Assembly (NCBI GenBank): GCA_036785325.1
Contig: JAXIVH010000001.1
Coordinates: 1,100,001 to 1,164,000, forward strand
Source: Urophycis tenuis
Taxonomy: Eukaryota > Chordata > Actinopteri > Gadiformes > Phycidae
DNA: 64,000 nucleotides
Reading direction: 5' to 3'
Shown here: positions 30,255-41,589 of the stretch, piece by piece
Position numbering within the stretch: the stretch's first letter is position 1
Layout: each line of letters begins with the position of its first letter
Notes under the pieces: model-generated
Seen by the model: only the letters and a program-made list of their open reading frames with translations
Databases searched by the model: none
What the model was told of the DNA's origin: nothing
Program-made: the position numbers and the translations under genes

Positions 30255-31895
30255 GACCGGTTGAACAAAGACAAAGGGAGTCCCTCTCGGAAGCCCTCTA
30301 ACCCTCCGCTAACCCCAATCCTTGTGTCTTGCATTATGTATTGTAGCCATGTGTGTAACCCCTATTCCAGTCAGGACATCTACCCGACACAGACGCCATC
30401 CACGATCCCATACTCCACGCTGCACCCCTTCCAAGCTGCTTTACCCATCTCTCCCCCCTTGCACTGGCATTGAAGTAATGGGCAGTCTCTGGAACTGCCA
30501 ATCGGCGGTCAGGAAGGCAGACTCCATCTCGGCCTATGCCTGCCTCCAGACCCTCCACTTCCTGGCCCTAACTGAAACCTGGATCACCCCAGACAACACG
30601 TCCACTCCGGCTGCCCTCTCTACCGCCTACTCCTTCTCACACACCCCGAGACCCTCAGGGCGAGGAGGGGGGACTGGACTCCTCATCTCACCCTAGTGGT
30701 CCTACCGGGTGCTTCCCCTGGAACACCTGAACAGATCAGCGCTTAAACTCCACGCTGTTGCTGTCACCATTCCTATCAAGCTCTACATTGCTGTCATCTA
30801 CCGTCCTCCGGGTCCCCTCCATGACTTCTTTGACAAGATGGATGCCCTCCTCAGCTGCTTTCCTGAAGACGGTACTCCGCTGGTTGTCCTGGGCGACTTC
30901 AACATCCAACCAGAGAAGTTACAATCATCTGACTTTACAACCTTTTTTACCTCATTTGACCTAACACGCTCTCCTTCTCCTCCTACCCACAGAGCTGGGA
31001 ACCAACTTGACCTTGTCTTCACAAGGTCCTGCAGTACCTGTGCACTCTCAGTTACTCCGCTCCCTGTGTCTGACCATCACTTTGTTGCTTTCTCTCTCCC
31101 CTTGAAGTCCCCCTCCTCTGTTCCTCCTACCACCACACTGTCACCACCCACAGGAACCTGAAAACCCTCTTCCCCTCTACTCTCTCCTCTGCTGTTCTCT
31201 CAACACTACCCCCTCCAGAGCAATTCTCACTGCTCTCTGCTGAGGCAGCCTCCTCTACCCTGCTGTCTTCCCTCTCATTCTCCTTAGACTCCCTCTGTCC
31301 CCTCTCCTACAGATCTGTGCGATATTCTCCTTCTCCTCCTTGGCTGTCCGAATCTCTGCGGGCATATAGAACAGAGCTATGGACAGCTGAGAGGAAATGG
31401 AACGCCCCTGCTCAAGCACTCCGTTCAACTTCCTCAGCTGGTCGACTGGTACCACCATCACTAAAAGGAGGAAAAGGTTAGATGGCGAAATCTCAACTCT
31501 TCTCCGTTTTGGCACCGCAGTGGTGGAACGAGCTCCCTGCCAATGTCAGGACTGCAGAGTCACTCGCCATCTTCCGGAAGAGAATCAAGACCCACTTGTT
31601 CAGAGTTCACCTGAACCCTGCATAACCCTACCCTCATGCTCTTGTTTGTTGTACGTCTTGGCACTTTAATCGCTCTTTGTAATTAGGCACTTTGATCACT
31701 CTTTGTAACTTGGCACTTAGTCAGAGATGTTGTATACTAGCAATGGTTAATCTAGCAATAGAAATGCTTGAAACTTCTGGTGACTTTCTTAGTGTATTAG
31801 CAGCAATGAAATGATTCACCTTCTTATGACAAATGTACTCTTTGTAAGTCGCTTTGGATAAAAGCGTCTGCTAAATGCCCTAAATGTAAATGTAA
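30255..31895 (+). mobile_element. L2-type LINE with internal deletion
   Basis: The 5' half codes an AP-type endonuclease in one frame with a single in-frame stop near 30694: SLWNCQSAVRKAD, LALTETWITPDNTS, YIAVIYRPPGP, VVLGDFNIQPEK, NQLDLVFTR and PVSDHHFVAFSLPL. After about 31160 the sequence jumps to the LINE C-terminus (ERKWNAPAQALRS frame, then CQDCRVT..EENQDPLVQSS in another frame), so the reverse transcriptase core is missing. The 3' end carries gtaagtcgctttggataaaa and gcgtctgctaaatg at 31847-31881, the typical L2-type tail, followed by taaatgtaaatg repeats. Confidence 0.88.
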
Positions 31896-34768
31896 CATTC
31901 TTTGGATTAAACATCTGAATGGAAATGAGTATCAATGACTTTGAAACATCTCTCTAAATAAAATGTAGCCATGATCCCTGCATGGCCATGACTATAGCAC
32001 AGTTAGCCTCACACAGTCATGCACACGCAAACACATCGTGATCACATTCTGTTCTTCAACACACACATGTAGAGTATCACTATTATCATTATCTGTGCAG
32101 CAGGATATTGTTGCTCATACTCAGGGAAAAGCAGATTCATGGGTAAATAATAAGACACCGAATATTACCATTGCATATATAGTTACATATCCTACACACC
32201 ACGAATCCCCTAGTCCTCTGGCAGCTGGATGTGAGGTTAAGCTAACAGCCCATTAGCTATTTTATTAAATAAGGCCAATTTATGTATTTTTGGCCTGAGG
32301 GGAATGAGGTGTCCAGAAGATGTACCAATCTCAGAGTAGAGTTCTGTTTGTCTGTCTGTCTGTAGCAGAGAGAAAACATGGCAAACAGAAGAGCATACAG
32401 CAAAAACACTCTGCACACAAAAACATACTTACTAACTAGAAGACAAGCAAACCAACCAAAACACGACAGGATAAAGAAGATTTGAAGATAACAGAACCCA
32501 AATGGAGAACACTAATGAAGGATGACAAGTTATGAATCACCAAAGCTCCACAGGCTATCCCCCTGCACACACATGTATACACACATACATACACATGCAC
32601 GCATGGATGCACACACACGTACATTTACATGCAGATTGTACATACACGCACACAGACTCACACTATAAAGAATTTGACAAAAATGATTTAATTTGAGAGG
32701 ATGCTATTATATCTATCTGTAAAATAAGTACATCAGAAACAAATGAACAAGCCACTATTTGTTTTTGCACCCACCAAGCCTTACAATCACAAGCCACGGT
32801 TCAGCTGTTTGTTCTGCCAATGTGCAATGTTAGGATACTATGAGGAATATTTGAGGTGGACAGATTAAGGAATGTATATTACCTGAAAATTCTACAAATT
32901 GTAGACTTTTTGGCATGCATATTCTTCTGACAAAACATTTGTCATCGCTTTATTATTTCACTGTCATGTAATTCTGCTGCTGAATTTCCTATTCTTAGCT
33001 TATCTTGACTCATCATAAAAATGTTTTGCCTGGGCAGTAACCCTGCTAGTCAACCTTCTGCATGGTAATGAATTGAGTAAATACAGTAGTTTAGGGCAGA
33101 TGGAAAACACTACGAAGCCCAGGAATGAATGCTAGATGAGACTCACAACCAATTACAACAGAGGTCAGACGTTGTGTCTTAAAAGTCTGAGAGCTTTCTC
33201 GTAAAGGTTAATTAAACTAGATTTTGTCGTCTTCTTTTTGTTATCGTGCAAAAGTATTCTTTTCACATACATATTATGCCAAACCATTGTGTTTTGAACA
33301 TTTTTGGTTTAAAAAAAATCACCGGATCAGAAATAAGAAGTGGACATTGGAAGTTAAATGTTCTTCCAGTTTTCTAATGATCAGACTATTTTTCATGACT
33401 ATGGCATGGCAGTAGACTACACTAGATATATGACGATAGAGGTCCATGTGTTTTAACTACACATTACTATATGACTATATTATGGGCTGGGACTGTGTAT
33501 CAGAAGTCACTACATCTGTGATTAGCTGAGAGTGGTATGCCAGAGGGTGTACCATGGAGTGGTTCTGTGACTCCATTCTTCTTCTACACATTGTTAATGG
33601 CATCGTTAACAGATTGAAAACATTATGAAAGGAATATAAATAAAATAAATAGACAAGGTATGAAGAGTTGTAGATGAATGACAGTGAAAGTCTGGTAAGC
33701 ATAAAAAAGAGACAAGATGGAAAGAGAGAGAAGATGCAGGGGCAGCCAGTAGTCACGGAGAGCAGAAGTCACAGCATGCAGGTGGCAGCTGAAGGCAAGT
33801 TTTGTGAGAATGGGTTTCAAAGCTAGGAGGGTCATAAGGACGGCACCATTGCATGCATTTGTCTGACTGATCTTTAAGGGGACAGGGACACTCATCACGC
33901 ATGCATGCCCCCACATTCTGGATAGAGAAGCAGCGTGGTTGTCCTCAGGGAAAGACTCTCCTTCTGCCTCTTTGTTATTCTATTTCTTTCTCTATCTTTG
34001 TCCTTTTAAACCCATTTCGAAGGTGCAGTGTGTAGAATTAAGGGCCATCAAGCTGAAGGGACATGGCAGAAATGTAATATAATTTTCATAAATATGTTTT
34101 AATTAGTGTATAATTCCATACAAATAATGATTGTTGTGCTCTTGTTACCGTACAATGAGCCCTAGATGGGGACATGGGTTACATTTAGGTTGATAAACGA
34201 GTGAACATTTTATTTCAAATATATATCATAATAAGTAATATATATAATGAGTGGTTTTGAAATTCAATTGTCACTTGTACTGATTAACGAGGCTAACGAG
34301 GGCGGACATTCTGCACCACCAGCAACATCTCTAAATGCACAGTGGGGTGCAGATTCTAGAGACCTGACATTACTATCAGCAAAGTGCACGCTGCCTCCAT
34401 CTGAACGTAGCCCTCCATCTCCTGCCTATCAATTCACCTTCACCAAACATCGACTGGAAGATGGCTAAAAAAAACCTTCACAACGCAATGATATGACTGC
34501 AAACTCCAAAGTAGAACAGATTATTTACTAAAAGCAGGTATCAATAACTTAGTATTAATAAAATGAGTCAACATGCTGAATCCAACACGCCAAGATGAAG
34601 TTTAATATCATCCACCAAAAGACCGAAATGATGATAAATAGATAAACGCACAAAATGCTGAAATTGGTTACAATTAACATTTTAATGTTGCAGTTAACTC
34701 GAAAACACAGGTAGACGTTGTACAAACCATTCATTTAAGAGTTTGCAAGATGTTTCAAGCCATAGCAG
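31896..34768. other. Intergenic, no gene recognised
   Basis: No supported coding region or transposon on either strand. Short CA-rich runs lie at about 32570-32660. Confidence 0.55.
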
Positions 34769-35257
34769 GTGAATTACAGACATGTCAGAGATGTCTCGAG
34801 CCACTTTGGATTGACAACAGTTCATGTCAATAATCATGTAAAGTGGCATCTTAAGGGCTTCACACTTCTGTCAACTTATGGGGCTCAGACTTCTGTGAGG
34901 CCCAAAAAACTAGCTTTAAAAGAGTCTGTTTCCATCAGCGCACACCAGGGGAAATGGCAGAGTATACCCGATGAGCTAGCTGACACATATGAACTGAGCG
35001 TGCACATACAGGGAAGCAGCACTGACGCCCCAGGACGCACAAATGCTGTCGTTGCCCTCGTGCTCACAAAGTGTTTTCCTGCATGCTCAGATATTTTTTC
35101 TTCTCCCTCAAATGTTTTCTTTTTGGTACAATGGGCAGAGCCAGCCATGGCCATCGCAACCCTGAATGTGATTGGTTACATCTTCCAGGACAAGTCCAAA
35201 CACCTCTTGAAGGGCTTTTACGATTTCTTGGGCGACATCAAGCAAGCTCAAGTTTAA
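34769..35257 (+). CDS. Unidentified 163-codon open reading frame
   Basis: An isolated plus-strand frame that opens at an ATG and ends at TAA (35255-35257). I do not recognise it. The second half looks protein-like, with balanced composition: VSISAHQGKWQSIPDELADT, NAVVALVLTKCFPACSDIF, and a hydrophobic/amphipathic end AMAIATLNVIGYIFQDKSKH. No intron borders are needed to keep it open. It lies about 300 bp before gypsy pol remnants, so it could be a transposon-encoded protein, a processed pseudogene or a chance frame. There is no evidence of a promoter. Confidence 0.35.
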   Translation: MNYRHVRDVSSHFGLTTVHVNNHVKWHLKGFTLLSTYGAQTSVRPKKLALKESVSISAHQGKWQSIPDELADTYELSVHIQGSSTDAPGRTNAVVALVLTKCFPACSDIFSSPSNVFFLVQWAEPAMAIATLNVIGYIFQDKSKHLLKGFYDFLGDIKQAQV

Positions 35258-35539
35258 CCAAGAGTCAACTGAAGAGCTGAGGTCTCAGAACCTGCTTCGG
35301 AGAACAATAAAGCGCAGTGTTACACCTCCGACAGCTTGCAGTTGTTCAAACATATTACTATGTGTGTCATGAATAAAAGCCGACCATCAGGTGCAGTGAA
35401 CCATCGCCATCCTTGAAGATTCAGCAAGCTAAGGAAGACAGATGTGCTGTACGTACGGCTGAATGTTAACTGTAAACAACTGGGGCATTTTAATGTGTAT
35501 GTGTGGTCCCCGTATGGTCAACATGGTTACTGTACCGTA

Positions 35540-36035
35540 CGAGGAAGGAGATGGTAGACAAGTGCAATTCCCAGGAGAAGTGTCAGATGTAGAGTGGTGT
35601 GCTCCAATGGTCGCTGTGCCCAAGAAGAACAAAGACTTGATTCAAAGCCTGATTCAGTCTGTGAAGAGTCAGGAATACATTCTACCCACAATATATGACA
35701 TGCAAAATGTGCAAAATGAGTGCAAAATGTACAACATTCATAACTTCTATTGGTAGGTACTACCTTAAAAACTGCTTCCTTATCACTCCAGAGGATCATG
35801 ATGTGAAGCTCCAGAAAACCCCCAACCCGCACTCCCGAGGTAGGCACTTACCACACCTGTCTCAGGTAACCAACCCTCCTGACGACCTACTAAAAAATGA
35901 TGCAACATTAGCTTTGAGTGCAGTGCAAGAGAAAGCTGTGAAACCGCTCATCACAGAATCACCTGTGCTAGAATGATATGATGTGAGTAAGCCAACCATT
36001 GTTAGTGCAGATTCTGGTAGTTATGGCAATGCGGT
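35540..36035 (+). mobile_element. Ty3/gypsy-type LTR retrotransposon pol remnants
   Basis: Broken plus-strand frames resemble gypsy pol. VSDVEWCAPMVAVPKKN, a few residues and YILPTIYDMQ match the start of the reverse transcriptase. LPHLSQVTNPPDDLLKND, AVKPLITESPVLE and YDVSKPTIVSADSGSYG match the connection/RNase H region. The reverse transcriptase catalytic core between them is missing, and stops interrupt the frame (35980). No LTR was found. It is a decayed fragment. Confidence 0.65.
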
Positions 36036-37250
36036 GGTGAAATGATGTCCCTGCCAATGTCAGGACTGCGGAGTCATTCCATATCTTCTGGAAGAGACTC
36101 AAGACTCAGAGTTCACCTGAACCCTGCATAACATCCATCCTACTAACCAACTGTGTCACAGTGTGGTATGGTAACTGCTCCGCCTTGGACCGGAAAGCAC
36201 TGCAGAGGGTGGTGAAAATCGCCCAACGCATCACCGGTTCCCCACTCCCCTCCATCGAGGCTGTCCAGAGGAAGCGGTGCCTGCGTAAGGCGCGCAGCAT
36301 CGCAAAGGACAGCTCTCACCCCAACCATAGACTGTTCACCCTCCTCCCCTCTGGAAAGCGCTACAGGTCTCTGGGCACCCGGACCACCAGGTTCAGGGGA
36401 AGCTTTTTCCCCCAAGCTGTCAGCCTCCTGAACTCCAAACCCGCATGAACATTGTGCCCCCCCCAAGGACATACACCCCTGCCCACCCATGACCTGGACC
36501 CATTTGACCCCCCCCCCCGCCCCCCAAAGACACTCACCACTGCCCACCCAATACCTGCCCCCCCCCCCCCCCCCACCCCACCGAGGACATGCACCCCCCG
36601 CACATCCAGCACCCCCACACCTCACCCCCCCTGGACATACTAAACATATTATAATTTATAGTAATGTTATTTATTTATTTATTCCCAACTGCCATTGCCC
36701 CCCCCACTCCCATACCCATACAACCCATACTCATCTGTTGTACCCATTCTGTTATTCTGTTATACTGCACTAGAGCACTACTGCACCACCTGCACACTTA
36801 CTTCTATTTGCACTACTTCTATTTTGCACATTGTATACTGTTTACACTTTTCACCTGCATGTTATGCCACTGTGAGTAACTGTTTAATACCTCGATGATC
36901 ACTACCTCCATCTGCACTGTTTGTCACTTTGTTAATTACCGTCATTTTAATAACCACTATCACTTTTCAATTTTGCACCTTATTCTGCATTTCTGCATTT
37001 CAACCTGCACCTTAATCGCTCATTTGCACTTCTGGTTAGAACACCAACTGTATTTCGTTGTCCCTGTACTTGTACTCTGCACAATGACAATAAAGTTGAA
37101 TCTAATCTAATCTAATCTAATCTACCTACCCCCTTGGCACTTCATAATTTCTTTGTAGCTTAGCACTTAGCATCTTAGGCCAGAGATGTTGTATACTAGC
37201 AATGGTTAACCTTGCAATTGTAATGCTTGAAACTTGTTTTGGTGACTTGC
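36036..37250 (+). mobile_element. L2 LINE 3' end split by a CR1/Rex1-like LINE
   Basis: 36036-36131 (tgccaatgtcaggactgcgg ... acctgaaccctgcataac) and 37126-37250 (cagagatgttgtatactagc, aatgcttgaaactt) match consecutive parts of the 3' end of the L2-type element at 31.5-31.8 kb. Between them, 36132-37125 codes WYGNCSALDRKALQRVVK, LFTLLPSGKRYRSLGTR and GSFFPQAVSLLNS, as in Rex1/CR1-group LINE C-termini. It ends with gacaataaagttgaatctaa and an (ATCTA)n tail. The second LINE is therefore inserted into the first. Confidence 0.8.
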
Positions 37251-37289
37251 TGGAGTCCTGGCTCATGAGAAGTTTTCCAGAGACCTCAG

Positions 37290-39100
37290 TGCTGTGGCGT
37301 AAGGTAGTTACGACAGGCCCCAGTGAGCTCTATTATGATGGGCTCTAGTGCACGCTAGTTACTGACTATGAAGCACAAACACACACACCATTCTGTGTAT
37401 GTATATTTTACCAATAATGTGTTGTATCGGCAATATTTAACAAAAAACAACACCAAACTGACCAGTTACACAGACTCAGATTTTACTGCACAACAAACAG
37501 CCTTACTTCTGCCATGTATAAATCGACTCCACATTACGACATCACAACAACATCTGTGACCTGTGTAGGACCTAGACAATAGAATGTCACTCATCTCAAT
37601 TAAAATCACCGCTTATTATTCCTAACAAGGGTAAAAATGGATCACCCAGGTCCAGTGGTGCATGGTCTGGTACTGTGGCACAGCTTTTCCCACATCTGAA
37701 AAATGCACATGCACCTCGTGCACCACCCACAAATCCTCAACAATGTCCTTGCTGCTTTCAAAGGCTCTGATGCTTTCAATGAACAGGTCACCAGTCCATG
37801 AGCCCCATGCTGCTCCTCAGGTAGGTCTTAACAACTTTCAATTTGGAAAAGTATCGCTTCGCTGTTGCCTCTGTCACAGAGGTTGTCAGAAACATTAGCA
37901 GGGCTGAGCACAGCTCACTGAAGGAGGATGTTATGGAGTGATGACCAACAATCAGCATCTTGGAAAGTTGGGAGACTGACGACTGATGAGCCATCTCTGC
38001 TCTAAAACAGGCCCTGCAGGAAAGGAGTTCATGCATGAATGTGTTCTCCAGCAAATTTACTGCCTTCTGTAAGTGTTTTTGGTTTTTGTCTCTTAGTATT
38101 TTAGAGACAGCATTCACACTCACAAATACTTCAGTCTGGAGAACCACTAGAAAAAGACACTGACCTGTTTTCTTCCATCCTGCTGCTTCACCAGTTCATT
38201 GATCAGAGATACTGTCACAGACACCGTGGCAGTGCTTTCATCACATCTACATATCTGTATATTACAGCAGTAAGGGACTCATGTCTAGACACTTCAATGT
38301 TATGTCCGAGTGAGCTGAGAGGTGCCAGTGAGCATGGCCCACCTTTTAATACCGTGGCCAAATAACTATAATCATTTTCTATGGTGTCATAAAGCATCTC
38401 TTTAATGTTTTTTCCTGCATCATTGAGGACTAGGTTCAGGTTGTGCACATTTCTCTGCATTAAAGTGATGGTTCGGAGTAAAATTCACCCTGAGGTAATT
38501 TCCACCAATAATCCAGCCAAATACCCCCTCAGATGCCTTTTTAGCGACGGTCAATATTTATCAAGTTTAGGGGTATCAGCCCCTCAACACTCCATCGAAA
38601 TGTATTGACAACTGGAATAATTGAATACTTGAAATTAGATGGAGTGTTGAATTCACTAACTTTTTCCTTACACTTGTGAGTTTTGAAGAGGACTTTTACG
38701 AACTTATCCGAAAAGACGGAAGAGACGTCGACGCAGCGGTAGCCTTAGCAACAGCGAGTTGAAGCTATCAGAAAAGTGCATTATTAGTGGGGTAATTTAC
38801 GAGATATACACATTGTACCGGACACTCCAATACTAAGCCATTCGGCTGATACCCCTAAACTTGATAAATATTGACCGTCGCTAAAAATGCATCTGAGGGG
38901 GTATTTGGCTGGATTATTGGTGGAAATTACCTCAGGGTGAATTTTATTCCGAACCATCACTTTAAGCCCCGCCCTGCCTTTGAGCCAGACCACGCCCACT
39001 ACCAGGATCTAATGCTAGGAATAGCCTACCTAGCATCTACTATGCTAGACCTTTGTGATGTGATGTGTGATGATATGAGCTGCATGTGCTTTCAGATATT
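37290..39100 (-). pseudogene. hAT-like transposase remnant split by a foldback element
   Basis: Minus-strand frames contain NVHNLNLVLNDAGKNIKE (from 38460 down) and then, across frameshifts, SKILRDKNQKHLQKAVNLLE and TTSVTEATAKRYFSKLKVVK with TYLRSSMG (38147-37788). The last is the C-terminal dimerisation domain of hAT transposases, with the usual ERSFS degraded to KRYFS. The left edge near 37291 (cagtgctgtggcgtaa) resembles a hAT terminal repeat. The coding region stops abruptly at 38463, where a TTAA-flanked element begins. The right limit is uncertain. Confidence 0.65.
38460..38965. mobile_element. TTAA-flanked foldback element (498 bp) with 118-bp terminal inverted repeats
   Basis: The left terminal repeat 38464-38581 and the right one 38844-38961 are reverse complements over 118 bp with two mismatches (ggagta/ggaata and gcctt/gcatt). 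They begin agtgatggttcgg. Each end is bordered by TTAA (38460-38463 and 38962-38965), consistent with a TTAA target-site duplication as in piggyBac-type elements. The 262-bp centre has no coding potential, so this is a non-autonomous MITE-like element. Confidence 0.9.
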
Positions 39101-41100
39101 TCGCCTAAACTAGCAAATACTTTTGCCTTGTATCATCAATGGAGACTTCGAGACATTGGACAACGACAATACATATTACCCAGCAATCGTCATTGTATAT
39201 CTCCATACAAAAATACCAAAGAAAATAAGAAATTATTAATTGAATTGAATCAGGGTTTTTTTAATTGCTACTGACTAGTAGTACTAGTAGTACAATTATT
39301 TCACAAATGAACATGAGATGGCGATAGGTTTGCCTTTTTGAGAGAATACATAGCAAATGGTACCATTTTTGTATTTATCATTGATAAATTGAAAGAGTTC
39401 TTCTTTGAACACAGGCATATTTTAGAGGAGGCATTCTGAATCGATCCCAAGTGCCCATTCTCCACCCAACACATCTCTGGCAACAGATAAGCTTGATTGA
39501 GACAGGTAAGCTTGCAGATGCGCGTGTGCATGTGCACAATGTGATAATGGTTTTAGGTTTTTCCCTTGCCATTTAGGACGTTATATAGCTTTTCTATCCA
39601 TAAGCTCTGCTAAACTACAAAGCTCAAAGTCCAAGCCATGGGAGTCCTGTCTCTGCAAGATTCCTTACAGAGAGAAGCTGAACACTAAAGCAAAGGAGTG
39701 CTACTTTGAAAAACAGAAATGAACGGGCTTGGTCCATTCAAACCCAGCGGTCGAGTGAGCTCAACAAGCCACTGCAAGTTACCTTTTCCAGGTGTTTTCC
39801 TCCCTTGTTTGTGGTTTGAGCCCATTTCAGAAATTAGAAGTCTCTTGAGCCCTACTTCCAGTTTACAGATGGATGGGTGCAGGACCTGCAGGTTTTCAGA
39901 GTCAATGACCATAAAATGGCACACAAGTAGGTATTCACAACCCACCACACACACATGCCATTCTGTGTCAGTACCCTCAAACTAAACAACACATTTTTTC
40001 AAGGCCAACACTGCGTCATAGTTAGTCAATATAGATCGTCTTTTACATTGCCACATTTCAGTTAATGTTTACTTTGACTGTGTGCTTTCCAGCCAAAAAA
40101 TTGCTGTTTCTGCACTGTTTTAGACTAGTTTCTGTTGTGGTGACTAGCTCATAGCGCAACATTTTGAAGCCATTTTCACATTTCTATTTTTTCAATAATT
40201 AACTTGTACTTATTTCTATGTTATTTAAGTAATAGGTTTTGCACTCTCAATGCCTCAATGAACCTCTGCTCAAGCCATGGGTGATCTTCAGTTCCAGTGG
40301 AATGTGCACACTGCACAGGAAATGGCTGGCATTGCAGAGTCTCAGAAATATGTTGAGGCTCTCCTGTTTACAATTGAAGTAGCATTGCGGGTATGGGGGA
40401 CCAAGACAGCCACTGACGCTCCAGCCTACTGGATGATGCCCAGTATGGACAAGGTCCGAGCCAAGGTAGACTACAAGGTCGACTTCTCCTCTGGTGCATC
40501 TAAGAAGAAAACACCCGACAAGTGCATCAGGGGAGAGGGAAGAATGTCAGAGATGTGGGCTGGGCTTGTGTTGACCTCAGCATGACCTTAAAAGCTACAC
40601 ATATGGAGCTGTCACCCCTACATCAGATTGTTCACTCACAGCAAGGCTGTCTGTCTGGAAGAGAGGACTAACATGGAATAACAGCTTTGAATGTCCATGC
40701 TGTTGTGTCCACCAGTGTTTGCTTTTTTCAATCCTTTACATTACATTTACACTACATTGGTAGTGACCTGTAACATACAGTGAACTGTGACATAATGGAA
40801 ATAAATAATTTGGCATCATTTATTATGGTAACTGATGGTATGCAACATATGAACACTGTCAGTATAGTAATGCATATATATAATAATGTAATGTGCCTGA
40901 AAGCCTTAAAAAGCTATATAAATGTATATATTTTTTAATTATCATACCAGCTTTGGCTTTTGTTGGCACCATTCTTCATCAGATCAAGGTGTATCCTTGG
41001 GTGGTAATGGACTCACCACCAGGCCATCTAGCAGAGCTTCTTGAATGGCTTGTTTAGTTACATCAGCTTTTACTGAATAAATAAACGCGGTGAGAAGCGG
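39100..41100. other. Intergenic, two unidentified coding-like fragments
   Basis: At 39620-39745 a plus-strand frame reads SKPWESCLCKIPYREKL and KAKECYFEKQK with a stop soon after. At 40277-40585 a 102-codon frame begins MGDLQFQWNVHTAQEMAG and contains VDYKVDFSSGASKKKTPDKC. I recognise neither. They may be pieces of one decayed transposon, but no terminal repeats were seen. Confidence 0.35.
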
Positions 41101-41111
41101 CGCCTGCCGCT

Positions 41112-41586
41112 ATGGTCTGGTACTACTCCTGTTCTCACAGGTTTACAGATGGTCTGGTACTACTCCTGTTCTCACAGGTTTACAGATGGTCTGGTACTAC
41201 TCCTGTTCTCACAGGTTTACAGATGGTCTGGTACTACTCCTGTTCTCACAGGTTTACAGATGGTCTGGTACTACTCCTGTTCTCACAGGTTTACAGATGG
41301 TCTGGTACTACTCCTGTTCTCACAGGTTTACAGATGGTCTGGTACTACTCCTGTTCTCACAGGTTTACAGATGGTCTGGTACTACTCCTGTTCTCACAGG
41401 TTTACAGATGGTCTGGTACTACTCCTGTTCTCACAGGTTTACAGATGGTCTGGTACTACTTCTGTTCTCACAGGTTTCCAGATGGTCTGGTACTCTGTTC
41501 TCACAGGTTTCCAGATGGTCTGGTACTACTTCTGTTCTCACAGGTTTACAGATGGTCTGGTACTACTCCTGTTCTCACAGGTTTCC
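41112..41586. repeat. 37-bp minisatellite, about 13 copies
   Basis: The unit atggtctggtactactcctg followed by ttctcacaggtttacag is almost invariant. There is a shortened copy near 41485-41510 (gtactctgttctc) and a few c/t changes at the right end. It is open in all three plus-strand frames, because 37 bp shifts frame at each unit and no frame contains a stop. That does not indicate a gene. Confidence 0.97.
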
Positions 41587-41589
41587 AGC

